A stretch of 35,711 bases of DNA from Didymodactylos carnosus (taxonomy: Eukaryota > Rotifera > Eurotatoria > Philodinida > Philodinidae), in NCBI GenBank assembly GCA_905250885.1, contig CAJNOQ010001110.1:1-35711 (forward strand), read 5' to 3'. Under the pieces are notes generated by a model. It worked only from the letters and a program-made list of their open reading frames with translations, had not been told where the DNA came from and ran no database searches. The translations under genes were made by a program, and so were the position numbers. Below, in pieces: positions 23,592 to 33,210 of the stretch; the stretch's first letter is position 1; every line of letters begins with the position of its first letter.

Positions 23592-24719
23592 CTATTGAAT
23601 GTTACAATGTTCTCGTTCTTTGGCAACTTTCACTTTTATTTCATCAATTTTTTTTTGTAAACTAATCATCAGTTCCAATTGTTCATCAGTTGTATAATTA
23701 CGGTTCGATGATTCTAACAAAAAAATATCAAATATAGACTAATGAACGTAAAAATCTACTTTCCTATTTACCATTCATTAAATCAACAGAACAACATTGT
23801 TTTCTAGTATCAACAGCGGTTATTGGCTTTCTATCTAGTGCTTTTGCATAATCAACAATAGAGTTTAATTCATCGACATTTGTGATTAAGTCACTCACAA
23901 TATTGTAATGATTAACAACGATTGGATTATTATCTCGATTTACGAGTAACTGAAAAACATAAATAAAAGACAAAAGCAAAGGTTAAATTATTATATCTTA
24001 CATTTATCATATCACTATCCGTTTTATTTTGCTCTTCTTCAAATGATCGATTACCATTGTTTGTTTCTATTATTTTATCATATTTTGCAACATGATTACT
24101 ATTCAGTACTGACAATTGTTTGTGACTTTCTCGAAGCTAAATGTAAAATAAGATTTTGCAATAAAATAGAATTTTATTTTATTACTTTATTGTAATACCA
24201 AATCATTAAAACTTATATTGTATTGAGATATTGTTGTGCTATTTAGAGCATAGTTGTGATTAAATGCCGATGAAATAATGTTTTCAAGTTCAGCTGCTTT
24301 CTGAAAAATGCAAAGAGAATACATCATACCATTTAATCTATTACAATTATATTTCTTACTTGTGTTAATTGTATGATCCAATCATTTTTATTATGGGAAC
24401 AATTGGAAGTAATCGTCTTTTTCTGTTCGTGTTCAGATTTTAATCGAAGAATTTCTTCATGCTATCGAATTCAAAGAAAAAACAAAGACAAATGATAGTT
24501 TTTCTATTTGAACTGTACTTGTTTAGATAAATACTTGTCCAATACAAATTCTTTTTGCAGTTAATAGTTGTCCTTCGATAGTACGTATTTCACATTCCAA
24601 TTCACGATTTTTATCTTCGATATTCGTACTCGTATACTAAACACAATAAAATTTAGATAATTCTACAGATAGTCTCTTTGCTTTTTATCACGTACGTCAG
24701 ATATTGACTGATTGTCCAT
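23592..24719 (-). CDS. predicted coiled-coil-like protein of unknown function, seven exons
   Basis: Exons on the minus strand: 24719-24696, 24636-24535, 24461-24360, 24300-24199, 24136-24002, 23949-23772 and 23713-23592. Every border is GT-AG and the frame stays open for 254 residues from ATG (MDNQSISD) to TAG. Exons 2, 3 and 4 are each exactly 102 bases, and all introns but the last are phase 0. The protein is rich in Glu, Lys, Asn and Gln with heptad-like stretches (NIEDKNRELECEIRTIEGQL near the N-terminus; ELMISLQKKIDEIKVKVAKE near the C-terminus), so rod-like coiled coils at both ends are likely. There is no signal peptide and no membrane segment. I do not recognise a family; centrosome, cilium or cytoskeleton would be guesses. 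The start exon is short (8 codons), so a further 5' exon cannot be excluded. Confidence 0.75.
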
Positions 24720-25050
24720 GACAGTTAATCTATATACTAACCGATATATATGATTTGAACACAACTCTTAATGCTCTTAGTAATATCTAATTTTGTTCGG
24801 AGTTGATAGTGGCGTTGTTCTTTCAAATCAGTCAAAATTGTGAAAGAAACGCTTCTGTGCCGATTTTGTTTGTACCTCTGATAAGGCTGTCCGGATTCGT
24901 ACAAATTATAGAGTTTTCTTCACCGATGAATGGAAAACAAGCAGAAATGCTTTAAATTTATGCAGAAACGATATGATGCAAGATAAAAACTCTCCTGTAA
25001 TTAGTAGAAGGGAAGTCAAATGAAGTAACAAGAAAGAAAGCAAAATATTA
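24720..25050. other. upstream flank, no supported gene
   Basis: Probable promoter and 5' UTR side of the minus-strand coiled-coil gene. The complement contains TATATATCGG about 25 bases before a TTAG. No initiation signal is convincing. Confidence 0.3.
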
Positions 25051-25076
25051 AAAACAAACAAACAAAACAAACAAAC
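25051..25076. repeat. (AAAC)n simple repeat
   Basis: Short microsatellite of AAAC units with one irregular step. Confidence 0.85.
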
Positions 25077-25491
25077 ATACAATACAATAGGTGCGTCGGA
25101 TGAAAGTGATAGAGGTAAATCCATTAAGCCAGCGTAAAAAATCAAAAAACTGCGTTAATTGTGAAGTCTTCCACCCTGACTTTTTAATCTTAACGTATCT
25201 CAGTTATTTGCATGATGGATTCAAGAAGAAATTCAGTGTCGTTGCCACAGAGGAGATGAGGAAGTGTACGTCTCTGCTGCTTTTTAAGAACTTCTTTTTT
25301 CGTTACTCTTTTCTTCCAAAAAATTTCGTCAGAACTCTTGCCTAGATTTGGTAGCGAATCGATTCAATATTTAACGAAAGCGTGTTTTCTTCCACTTTTT
25401 CTCCCAATTATTTTGACAGCAGAATCTTTCTGCCACATTTACTTCAAAGACAGACAAAAAAGCTCAAATTGGTATCATATCAATAATATCA

Positions 25492-25704
25492 TTGTTATCC
25501 AAATGCATTTATTGCTTATTCGTTTTTGTTATTCTTACAGCGAGCAGTGAACGTCCGTTTAGTCGATTAAAGCCTTTCAGGAATCGCCTAACGTCTATGA
25601 TAGGTGATGAAAGGCTATATCATTTAATGTTGTGTTTGATAGAAAAGGGATTTTCTCGACAGTCAGTATGTTACACAATTAGCCAAAAGATAGGAAACAC
25701 ATAA
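25492..25704 (+). pseudogene. hAT transposase remnant: C-terminal dimerisation domain
   Basis: The open frame ends with TASSERPFSRLKPFRNRL followed by DERLYHLMLCLIEKGFS. The pattern (T-A-S-S-E-R-x-F-S-x-L-K...R-L...E-R-L) is the conserved hAT C-terminal dimerisation region (hATC). Only about 55 codons of the domain are readable. The frames upstream (25091-25550) are open in pieces but show no DDE catalytic motifs or BED zinc finger I can defend. In intact elements this domain pairs transposase subunits. Its presence shows that autonomous hAT elements existed in this genome and could have mobilised the MITEs found here. Confidence 0.8.
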
Positions 25705-25755
25705 ATATCGTCGAATGTCTTTAACATCAATGTTTTGAATAAACTGGAGCCTGGG

Positions 25756-26147
25756 GCCTGTTTCTCAAAAAAACTTAAGTTTTGCTTAAGTGAGTTTCAC
25801 AAAAGCATCTTAACTTACGGGCCCTGTCTCGACCATTCTTAAGTTTTCACTTAACTTTTTAAGAAAAAATTATTTACAATTTGTAACTTTTTTATTTTAC
25901 GTTTTTTCGTAGTCAGATCCACAATAATTAGATAGAAAATAGTTTCAGAAGGATTTTGTTCAAGAAATTTCATCAAAATAATCTACATGTTAAAATATGA
26001 GCGGTTTGTACTGCATGACCTCTGTCTAACTTAAGTTTTTTTGAGACACGCACTTAAAAGGAAACTTAAGTATCCCTTAAGTACTACTTAATTTTTACCT
26101 TAACAATGTACTTAAGTGGAATACTTAAGTTGTTTTGAGAAACAGGC
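25756..26147. mobile_element. nested inverted-repeat element rich in CTTAAG
   Basis: Outer arms: 25756-25779 (GCCTGTTTCTCAAAA...CTTAAG) and the complement of 26124-26147. Inner arms: 25819-25843 (GGGCCCTGTCTCGA...CTTAAG) and the complement of about 26030-26052 (GCGTGTCTCAAAA...CTTAAG). Both pairs share a TGTNTCTC core, so the unit is either one MITE inserted in a relative or a duplicated-end element. Many CTTAAG and ACTTAA words fill the interior. Ends of the G(G/C)GCC type recall PIF/Harbinger-like MITEs, but I could not find a matching target duplication. No coding frame. Confidence 0.7.
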
Positions 26148-26159
26148 GTCTGCATTAAG

Positions 26160-27008
26160 GGCATTTTTCAACGAAACTTCTGGGAGAGCAGCAAAAAGAT
26201 TACTCGTCTAATACGGAGATAAATAAACAATAGATATATTTATATAAAAGAAAACTGTGTTTTCTTACTTCTATGGCTTTTTCCCAAAGAAATTTACACC
26301 CTTCGTGGTTATAATCTCTCGCACGGGACTGGGTCAATGCTGACAAATGTACAAAAAATTTAGTTCCATGCTATAAGACTGACGCTTCTTTTTTTCATCA
26401 GCTGTCTTTATGCTGCTTGAGAATTTACAATACGATGCAAAAGTAATCGTATATATGGTACATGTATTTTCCCTCTTACCGAACGTATTAAAATCTATAT
26501 CACTAATATCTGCACCAAATGCTCAAGATAAAATATGAATTTTAGAAAAATTTTGGAGAACATACGCAGAATAGACTTTTTTCACATCTTATATTTTTAT
26601 GTATTTAGTTTTCGAATTAATTTCTTTCATATAATTTCCGTGAAAAGACATGGTATATTTATCGTAGCTTGCAATATTTAGTTTTTACCAAAATGAATTT
26701 TATTTAGATACAAATTTTTCTAGTTCAAACTTCGCTTTATTAAAGAAAGAAAACAGATTCTTAAGGTGTCCGATACATGTAACAGGACATGAACACATTT
26801 GTGTTTTGTAACTTGAATTTAAGAAACTCTTTCATCCATTTAAAGGGAAAGCTTATTCCGCTTTTATAATTCCTTTATGCTAGTCTATCGTAATCTACAT
26901 GAAAATATTATCTTTTATTGGTTTTTAAGAACGATATTACACTTCTCTTCTTATGTGTTTTAGTGAGATGTTCACCTCATTGTAGAGTGTTCTTTTATAA
27001 CTTTGTTT
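26160..27008. other. intergenic, promoter side of the CDC20-like gene
   Basis: No gene seen. A+T-rich sequence with no recognisable core promoter element. Confidence 0.4.
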
Positions 27009-29392
27009 ATGACTAATATGGCAACAATATTGACCCCACAACGTCCACATGTTGAGCGAAGTATGTATTTAGTTCTATTGTTCTTAGATACGTTTTCTGT
27101 TACACTTTTTCTCTTTATCTAGCTCAGAGTCAGTATAACTTTAATTTTCCCAAAAAATTGTTTTTGAATCCATTTGACGATGATGAAGATTTTGACGAGA
27201 AAAGTAGAACCGAAAAAAGTAAATGTGATTCAACTAGTGGAAAAGCAAAAGCATGGTCTGTTCGTGCTCGTCGTGATGTTCCAAATTTACTACGTGGTGA
27301 CAGGTATGTTTAAACACTTTGTTGCTTCTGATGAAATGCTTCCATTTTTTCCTTTTTACAGATATATCCCACGACGTATTGATCTCGATTGTGATTTCGC
27401 TTTGGATATGTTAATAACAAATACAATTCAAAATAGAAAACAACAAGTTAAACAAGAACAAGAGTTGCGAAATTTCTTAACTACACCACTTGAAAATAGA
27501 CATATAAATCACGCTAATAACAACAGTGACAATGATAATCATAATAATAATCAAAACCTGTCACAGAGAACATTGATTCATCCAAATTCGGCTAAAAAAG
27601 CGCTGGAGTTGTTGGATCATTTTATGCCACAGAATAAACGAATATTAAATTTTGGTGTTAAAACCTTGAAACCAAAAGTAATCGGTAAGTCTTCTTTTTG
27701 AAGTTTTATGATACATGTGACTTACGTGTGTAAAATTACATAATTATTTAGTTATTGCTTAATACAGTTGGGTTTTATAGTATCGATTTGTTTACTTTTC
27801 AATCAGTTAAATAATTTAATACTACTATTTTAGCTCCATGTGACTTGGCTCGTCAACTTCAAACATTAACATTTACAACAAAAGAACGGTATATAAGTTC
27901 GACGCCAGAACGGATATTAGATGCTCCAGATTTGATCGATGATTTTTGTAAGTCTCTCATTTTATCGTATTTTAGTAACATTGTTTTGATTTTATCTATT
28001 TCTTCAGATTTAAATTTAATTGATTGGGGTAACGCATCAAATATGATTGCTGTTGCATTAATGAATTGTGTTTTTTTATGGGATGATAGTAATGGTAGTG
28101 TTACAAAATTACTTGAACTAGACGCCGATGAGAATACAGACGACGCGAATGTTCATTATGCATCAAGTGTTGCTTGGCATCAAAGATTACCATTATTAGC
28201 TGTTGGAACATCACATCAAGAAGTGATGGTGAGAAAATTTTTGTAAGAAAGAGCATTTCATATTTATCTATCTGTTTATCTATTAGATATATGATGTACA
28301 ACAAAAAACGTGTAAAAGAAAATTATTACTACAAAATTTACTTGAAGATGACGATCGTATACCATCATTGGCTTGGAATCAAAATGTTATTGCTTGGTAA
28401 AACATAGATAATCTGTCTTTCGAATAACAGAATAAATGATCTTTAAAAATATATCTTTTCGTTTTAGTGGAACAAGAAACAATGGTGAAATAATAATTTT
28501 TGATATAAGACAAAAAGTTCATGTAACTAAATTTCGTCGTCATTATCAAGAAGTATGCGGTTTGAAATGGTGTCCAAATGGACGATATTTGACTAGTGGA
28601 AGCAATGATAATGCTGTATGTGTGTGGGATTTTAATCAATGGCATTCGAACGGTGCTGTAAATAGTAGTGCCATATCTTCATTAGTACCCTTAAATAATG
28701 ATGACAATAATAATAATTTCATACAAAATTCAGAAAGAACCAAACCGTTATGGCATTTCAAACAACATAATGCTGCTGTAAAAGTAAGATACATTCATTT
28801 ATTTTTAGTCTTAATTACACTTTGTTTGTTGTTTGTATTTTAGGCATTAGCATGGTGTCCATGGCAACCGACAGTACTTTGCACAGGTGGTGGCCATTCC
28901 GACGGTTATCTTCGTTTCTGGAATATTAATAATGGTGTATGTCTACATGCTGTAAAAACAGAATCACAGGTCTGCACTAGTCTATGCAATTTTGCGTATA
29001 TAATGTTACTTTATCTTCATCTATATTATTATAGGTTTCGTCTATTTTGTGGTCAAGCGATTATAAAGAATTGATTACTGGACAAGGACATCCGAATAAT
29101 TTTTTAGATATTTGGCATTATCCATCAATGGAAAAATGTCATACATTGAAAGGTTAGTCTACTTTTTGAGTACTAGTATTGGAGGTCAAAGTTTTTATTT
29201 TATTTTTTAGGACATACATCTCGTATACTGTCGACAATTATGGGTCCAAAAGGCAATCCAGTTGTTAGTCTATCAGCTGATGAAACAATAAGATTCTGGA
29301 ATTGTTTTCCAATTGATTTAAAACGAAAAAAACAATTGGATATTACTCGCACACATTCTTATCCAACAATGTTAAATTTTAATAATAGATAA
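27009..29392 (+). CDS. CDC20: CDC20/Fizzy-type activator of the anaphase-promoting complex
   Basis: Ten exons: 27009-27060, 27123-27303, 27362-27684, 27834-27947, 28008-28228, 28287-28396, 28468-28783, 28844-28969, 29035-29152 and 29211-29392. All are GT-AG and the frame is continuous for 580 residues. CDC20 recruits substrates to the APC/C ubiquitin ligase. Evidence: the C-box DRYIPRR at 77-83, split by intron 2; RILNF before the propeller; ERILDAPDLIDDFYLNLIDW; then seven WD-type blades with family strings SSVAWHQ, QEVCGLKWCPNGRYLTSG, AWCPWQPTVLCTGGG, YKELITGQGHPNN and LKGHTSRILS. Asn-rich inserts lie before the propeller (HANNNSDNDNHNNN) and inside it (NNDDNNNN), making it longer than human CDC20 (499 aa). 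No KEN box is seen. The C-terminus ends N-N-R rather than the usual Ile-Arg tail that docks on APC3. Confidence 0.95.
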
Positions 29393-29408
29393 AAATATCG
29401 CGCTGTAA

Positions 29409-29570
29409 TTATTAAATTCGGGAGTTCGAATCCCGGCAACGGCGGTCGCGCGATAGTCTTGGACAAGCTATCTAATGCTCATTGTATCGGTACCTTTGAA
29501 CACAGATGCAATGGGGTAATCCGATTTCAGTACCGTTTAGACTGGAGAGATAAGTGTTAAAGTTTAAAAT
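29409..29570 (+). repeat. tRNA-derived (SINE-like) scrap with a T-arm / B-box
   Basis: Bases 29419-29435 fold as a tRNA T-arm: stem CGGGA/TCCCG and loop GTTCGAA. AGTTCGAATCC at 29423-29433 fits the RNA polymerase III B-box at 10 of 11 positions. There is no matching D-arm, anticodon arm or 5' acceptor strand, so it is not a working tRNA gene. A non-tRNA body follows to about 29570, ending in A-rich sequence, as in a 5'-truncated SINE. It lies directly behind the CDC20 stop, in its 3' UTR, and AATAAA at 29568-29573 may serve as the gene's poly(A) signal. Confidence 0.5.
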
Positions 29571-30258
29571 AAAAAAATTATTAAATTTATCCAACATTTT
29601 ACTAGTAATATAATGTTTTGTCCTTTCTTGTTTCGGCCTAATTTTTTTCTCGTATTTCTTTTGTTGTCTTCTCTTTTTTTGTCAAAAAATTTCACCACAA
29701 CTGTATTTTTTTCTATTTTCTTAATATATAAAATAATTTTTTTATAAGTAAGCATATGTAGTTCTGTCGGCTTTTGCACATCCGAACTTCTGAATATCAC
29801 GTTTTCACTATGATTAACGCCTAGACGGTGGAGCCACGATTCCCAGTAGGCCTGAGTCCCCCTAACGAGGAAATCTCCCCAGGTGTAACAGTCCGTTTCC
29901 AGTGATTTATGTGCGATAGAGGATAGAGGATAGTGAACTAATAAAAGCTCTGAAAGGATTTGGACTTATAATACTTCTTTCAAAGTTATGAACTTCTTTT
30001 GTTTGCCTGTGGAAGGGCACCTACTAATACTAGAAATTCCACAACTTAGTCAAAACAGCGAATTAAAAGTTGAACTTTTTCTCCATCATCATGCTAGATA
30101 TCTATTAGCTAAGTTATTGAATTTTCCTTACTTAAGGTAAACTAAATAACCTTTGATTTTTGTCGTAGCTTTATTATAAATATGATTTTGTGCCGAGTCG
30201 AATTTCTAAGATTTCGGTATCCTTATGAAATAAGAGCAAATCTTACACAATTGACATG
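29571..30258. other. intergenic, no supported gene
   Basis: Mostly A+T-rich. A G+C-richer block at about 29818-29905 (GGTGGAGCCACGATTCCCAG onwards) stands out and could be another repeat fragment. No tRNA fold or coding frame found in it. Confidence 0.35.
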
Positions 30259-30266
30259 CTTTATAC

Positions 30267-30617
30267 TAGAGATGTGTAACCCGAACCCGATCCGAAGATT
30301 GAGTACGGGTACGAAGTTGTCGAATACGGATAGAGCAGGTACGGTTTGGATATGGACTTCGTTTATTTAAAATTTATCCGAAACCCGGAAGGTTTTAGCG
30401 GAAAACCACAAAGTTGTAGCTAAAATACATTAAGTTTTAAAAGAGTTACTTGAGAACGTAATGATAACTTGACATCTCCAGGCGAAAAACAAAAGTTTTT
30501 AACCGGAAACCGAAAAGGAGAAAATTTTAGGCATAAGTCGAGAATGGGTCGGGTAAGGATGAAAAAAAAGTTTCGGGTGGATTACGGGTCGAAAAACGGT
30601 ACTCGTGCACATCTCTA
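30267..30617. mobile_element. non-autonomous hAT-type element (MITE), 351 bp
   Basis: The ends are TAGAGATGTG and its exact complement CACATCTCTA. Flanks 30259-30266 (CTTTATAC) and 30618-30625 (CTTTATAT) match at 7 of 8 positions, a hAT-length target duplication. The subterminal sequence is rich in CCCGAACCCG on the left and CGGGTCGG/CGGGTGG on the right, the same flavour as the element at 13526. No transposase frame inside. Confidence 0.85.
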
Positions 30618-30625
30618 CTTTATAT

Positions 30626-31610
30626 AGTTTTGTTTGTGGGTAAAGTGTAGAATATAGGAGTAGCAAAACTAGTATTCTTTCCAAATGGTCTGAGTTTTTT
30701 ACATACATAAAGGAGAAAAGAGCCCGGAGTTCCTCTTCCGTTGTGCTCAAATTTTCAACATAGATCATACAAGATTTCAAGTTTAAAGAAAGGCTTTTTT
30801 TGTTCACAAGTGCTTTCTTTGCCGCTCATGCTAAATTACATAACAAAATCTCTATAAATTAAAAATTATAAATTTACACATCGAACGTAGTATAAGGTTA
30901 CACCCTGAGTAAATAGTTCCTTCAATTTTGTATGAATTTTTTTTTTGCATTTTATTGCGATGCCCTTAGGCACTTTCAAAAATAAAACTAGTACATAAAA
31001 GTTTCGAATACATTTTAAAAATCATAAGAACAGGTTTTTAAACGTCCTTTACAAATATAACATAAATATATAATAAACAGTAGGAAAGTATAATAAGGAG
31101 AAAAAAAGCAGTGACACCACTAGAGAGAGGTATATCCATAACAAAGCAAAAAAAATTGCAATAACTATAGAAGGAAAAAGAGAAAGAACATCATTTTAAA
31201 ACAAGGTTATACTTTAGATATAGTAGTTTTTAAGCTACGTATATTTTTATGTTTCTGTTGCATCATCCTCGAAAACAAGATCCTGGAAAACAACAATCTC
31301 ACAAAAAAAGTTAAAGAGTTCTTGTTGTGAAGTGGGAAGTAGGGAGAAGTAGGGAAAGACCTAGAAGAAAAAAGGGAAGGAATATGTGTGCAAGCACAGT
31401 CTAAGTACCTTAGTTGAAATGTTGTTATTTCTTTTTAACCAGCACAATTTACCCTAGAGAACGTACTTGATGCAAGTACTTGATTCCTTGCCAAGTACTT
31501 GTCAATGATCGAAATACTTGCTTTATTGCTAAGAAGTAGAACTAAGTCTAGATAGAAACCCTAGATATTTAAATCTAGAAACAATCTTGTATTTTCACGT
31601 ATACAGACTA
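30626..31610. other. intergenic, no supported gene
   Basis: A+T-rich sequence with purine-rich tracts (31300-31385) and three near copies of AAGTACTTG around 31464-31520. No coding region recognised. Confidence 0.35.
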
Positions 31611-32842
31611 CTACATTAGGTTCCGGACTTGTGAATAAAAAACCTCTGCGACCGTCTTGGAGATATTGATGGGCTGTTTCCACTTTTTGGAATAGCTTAA
31701 TAGCTGACTACATACTTTAGTAACCTCCTCACTTAAAAATCCGACCATAGTAGGTAGCTTCTTCATGATAGGTGGAACTATAAAGGCGTTCAAATCGTCT
31801 GCAAATAGATGACATGAAAAAGCACCGACACATTTAACTAAATTTGCATGATATATAATAAAAATGAGCGGGCTTAGTCCACTTCCTTGCGGTAGTCCAA
31901 TGTAAACGCGAAATATTGTAGTCTTTACGTCTCCAAACACAACGAAAGATCTTCGATTAGACAACCAGCTAATGATCAACTTCAAAAGTTCTAGTATAGG
32001 CATGCCCATTCTAAATAATTTTACCACCAGTCCTATATGCCAAACCTTATCAAATGCCTTTTTATAATCTACATATATCGCAAGCGTAGGGATATTAACT
32101 GCAAGGTTTGTAACAGATGGCTTGTCCTAAAGCCCGATTGTTCTGCCGGAATGATATGATTTGTTCCGCCCAGTTTTTGATCCTTTCATGGATAACTTTC
32201 TCAAACAGTTTAGAATGAGTAGCCAGCAGAGAGATTGGACGCGTTTGATCGCAGGAAGGCGTGCCTGTTTTTAATTTACTAAGAGTAACAATTTTTGCTA
32301 ATTGCCAGACATCTGGAAAATGACAATCTTGTATTTAAACACTCCGCTAAATAATCAATATAAAGGAAGTAGTTTAATCATAAAATTAGAAATACCGTCG
32401 AAACCAGTCGGTTTTTGCGATTTACGTTTTTTAATGAATTTATTTATCTTAATTGAAGACGTTCTTGTCACAGTATTAGCGCACATAGCTAACTTGGTCA
32501 TAATTTCATTATACTCAACTTGACACTGCTGGAAATTGTTCAGCGTAAAATTTAAATAATTCGTCTGTGACTTCTTTGTGATTCACAATGACTGCCCCAT
32601 TAATTGCTAACTTTAAAAATGAGGGAGACGGATTTGTCCAAAAGAGCGAGGTGGATTTGCCATGAGATTCCTGAATTGACATTTTCACCAAAAAATAAAA
32701 GTGAACTAAAAATTTCAAAATACGCATCATTCGGCTCACTTTTTGATCCTGATTCCGAATATGATATTTTTCTTACATAGGAGTTGAGATGTGATTGAGA
32801 AAACTGAGGATTGCGGGCAGAATTCAGACTTTTTCGCCTCAT
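31611..32842 (-). pseudogene. LINE (non-LTR retrotransposon) reverse transcriptase, frameshifted
   Basis: Read on the minus strand from about 32840 downwards, with several frame changes: GKSTSLFWTNP and VTDELFKFYAEQF (linker before RT), KFIKKRKSQKPTGFDGISN (about 32445-32385), RPISLLATHSKLFEKVIHER, IPAEQSGFRTSHLLQTL, then after a frameshift near 32110 AIYVDYKKAFDKVWH (catalytic Asp), GLPQGSGLSPLIFIIY and FADDLNAF (the catalytic F-A-D-D box). It ends soon after WKQPINISKT. This is the ordered motif series of a LINE reverse transcriptase of the CR1/jockey-like group. Stops and shifts make it inactive. The 3' end of the LINE past the thumb is missing. Confidence 0.88.
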
Positions 32843-33210
32843 TTAGAAAAAAAATGAATTTTCTCAGCAATGAAAACGAATCTCAAAAAAGTGATTTCTA
32901 CTTTTATTCTACGTTTCAAGGCGACTCAAATGGCGTATGAAACTTGGCTTCATCTCTAAACCAAAAAATGTGCGATAGGTTTTTGCAAGATGAAGATCTC
33001 GAAAACGAAGATATGTCGGATCCGTTAAGTTTTTTGAATTTTTTCCACTAATAATGTACACTGAGAAGGCTAAAAACCAGATATTCTTGATCAGCGTGAA
33101 ATTCTCTATCGAATGATGTATGATGTATGATTGAGCTACCAAAAATAAAACAGTGCTGTAACCTCAAATTTGTAGCGGCTTAAATGTATGGTTTATTAAG
33201 ATAATTGTAG

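Noticed and set aside
25338..25550. upstream part of an intact hAT transposase
   Set aside because: The frame is open but shows no DDE motif or BED finger, and it is out of frame with the dimerisation domain.
29409..29450. functional tRNA gene
   Set aside because: Only the T-arm is present; no D-arm, anticodon arm or complementary 5' acceptor strand lies upstream.
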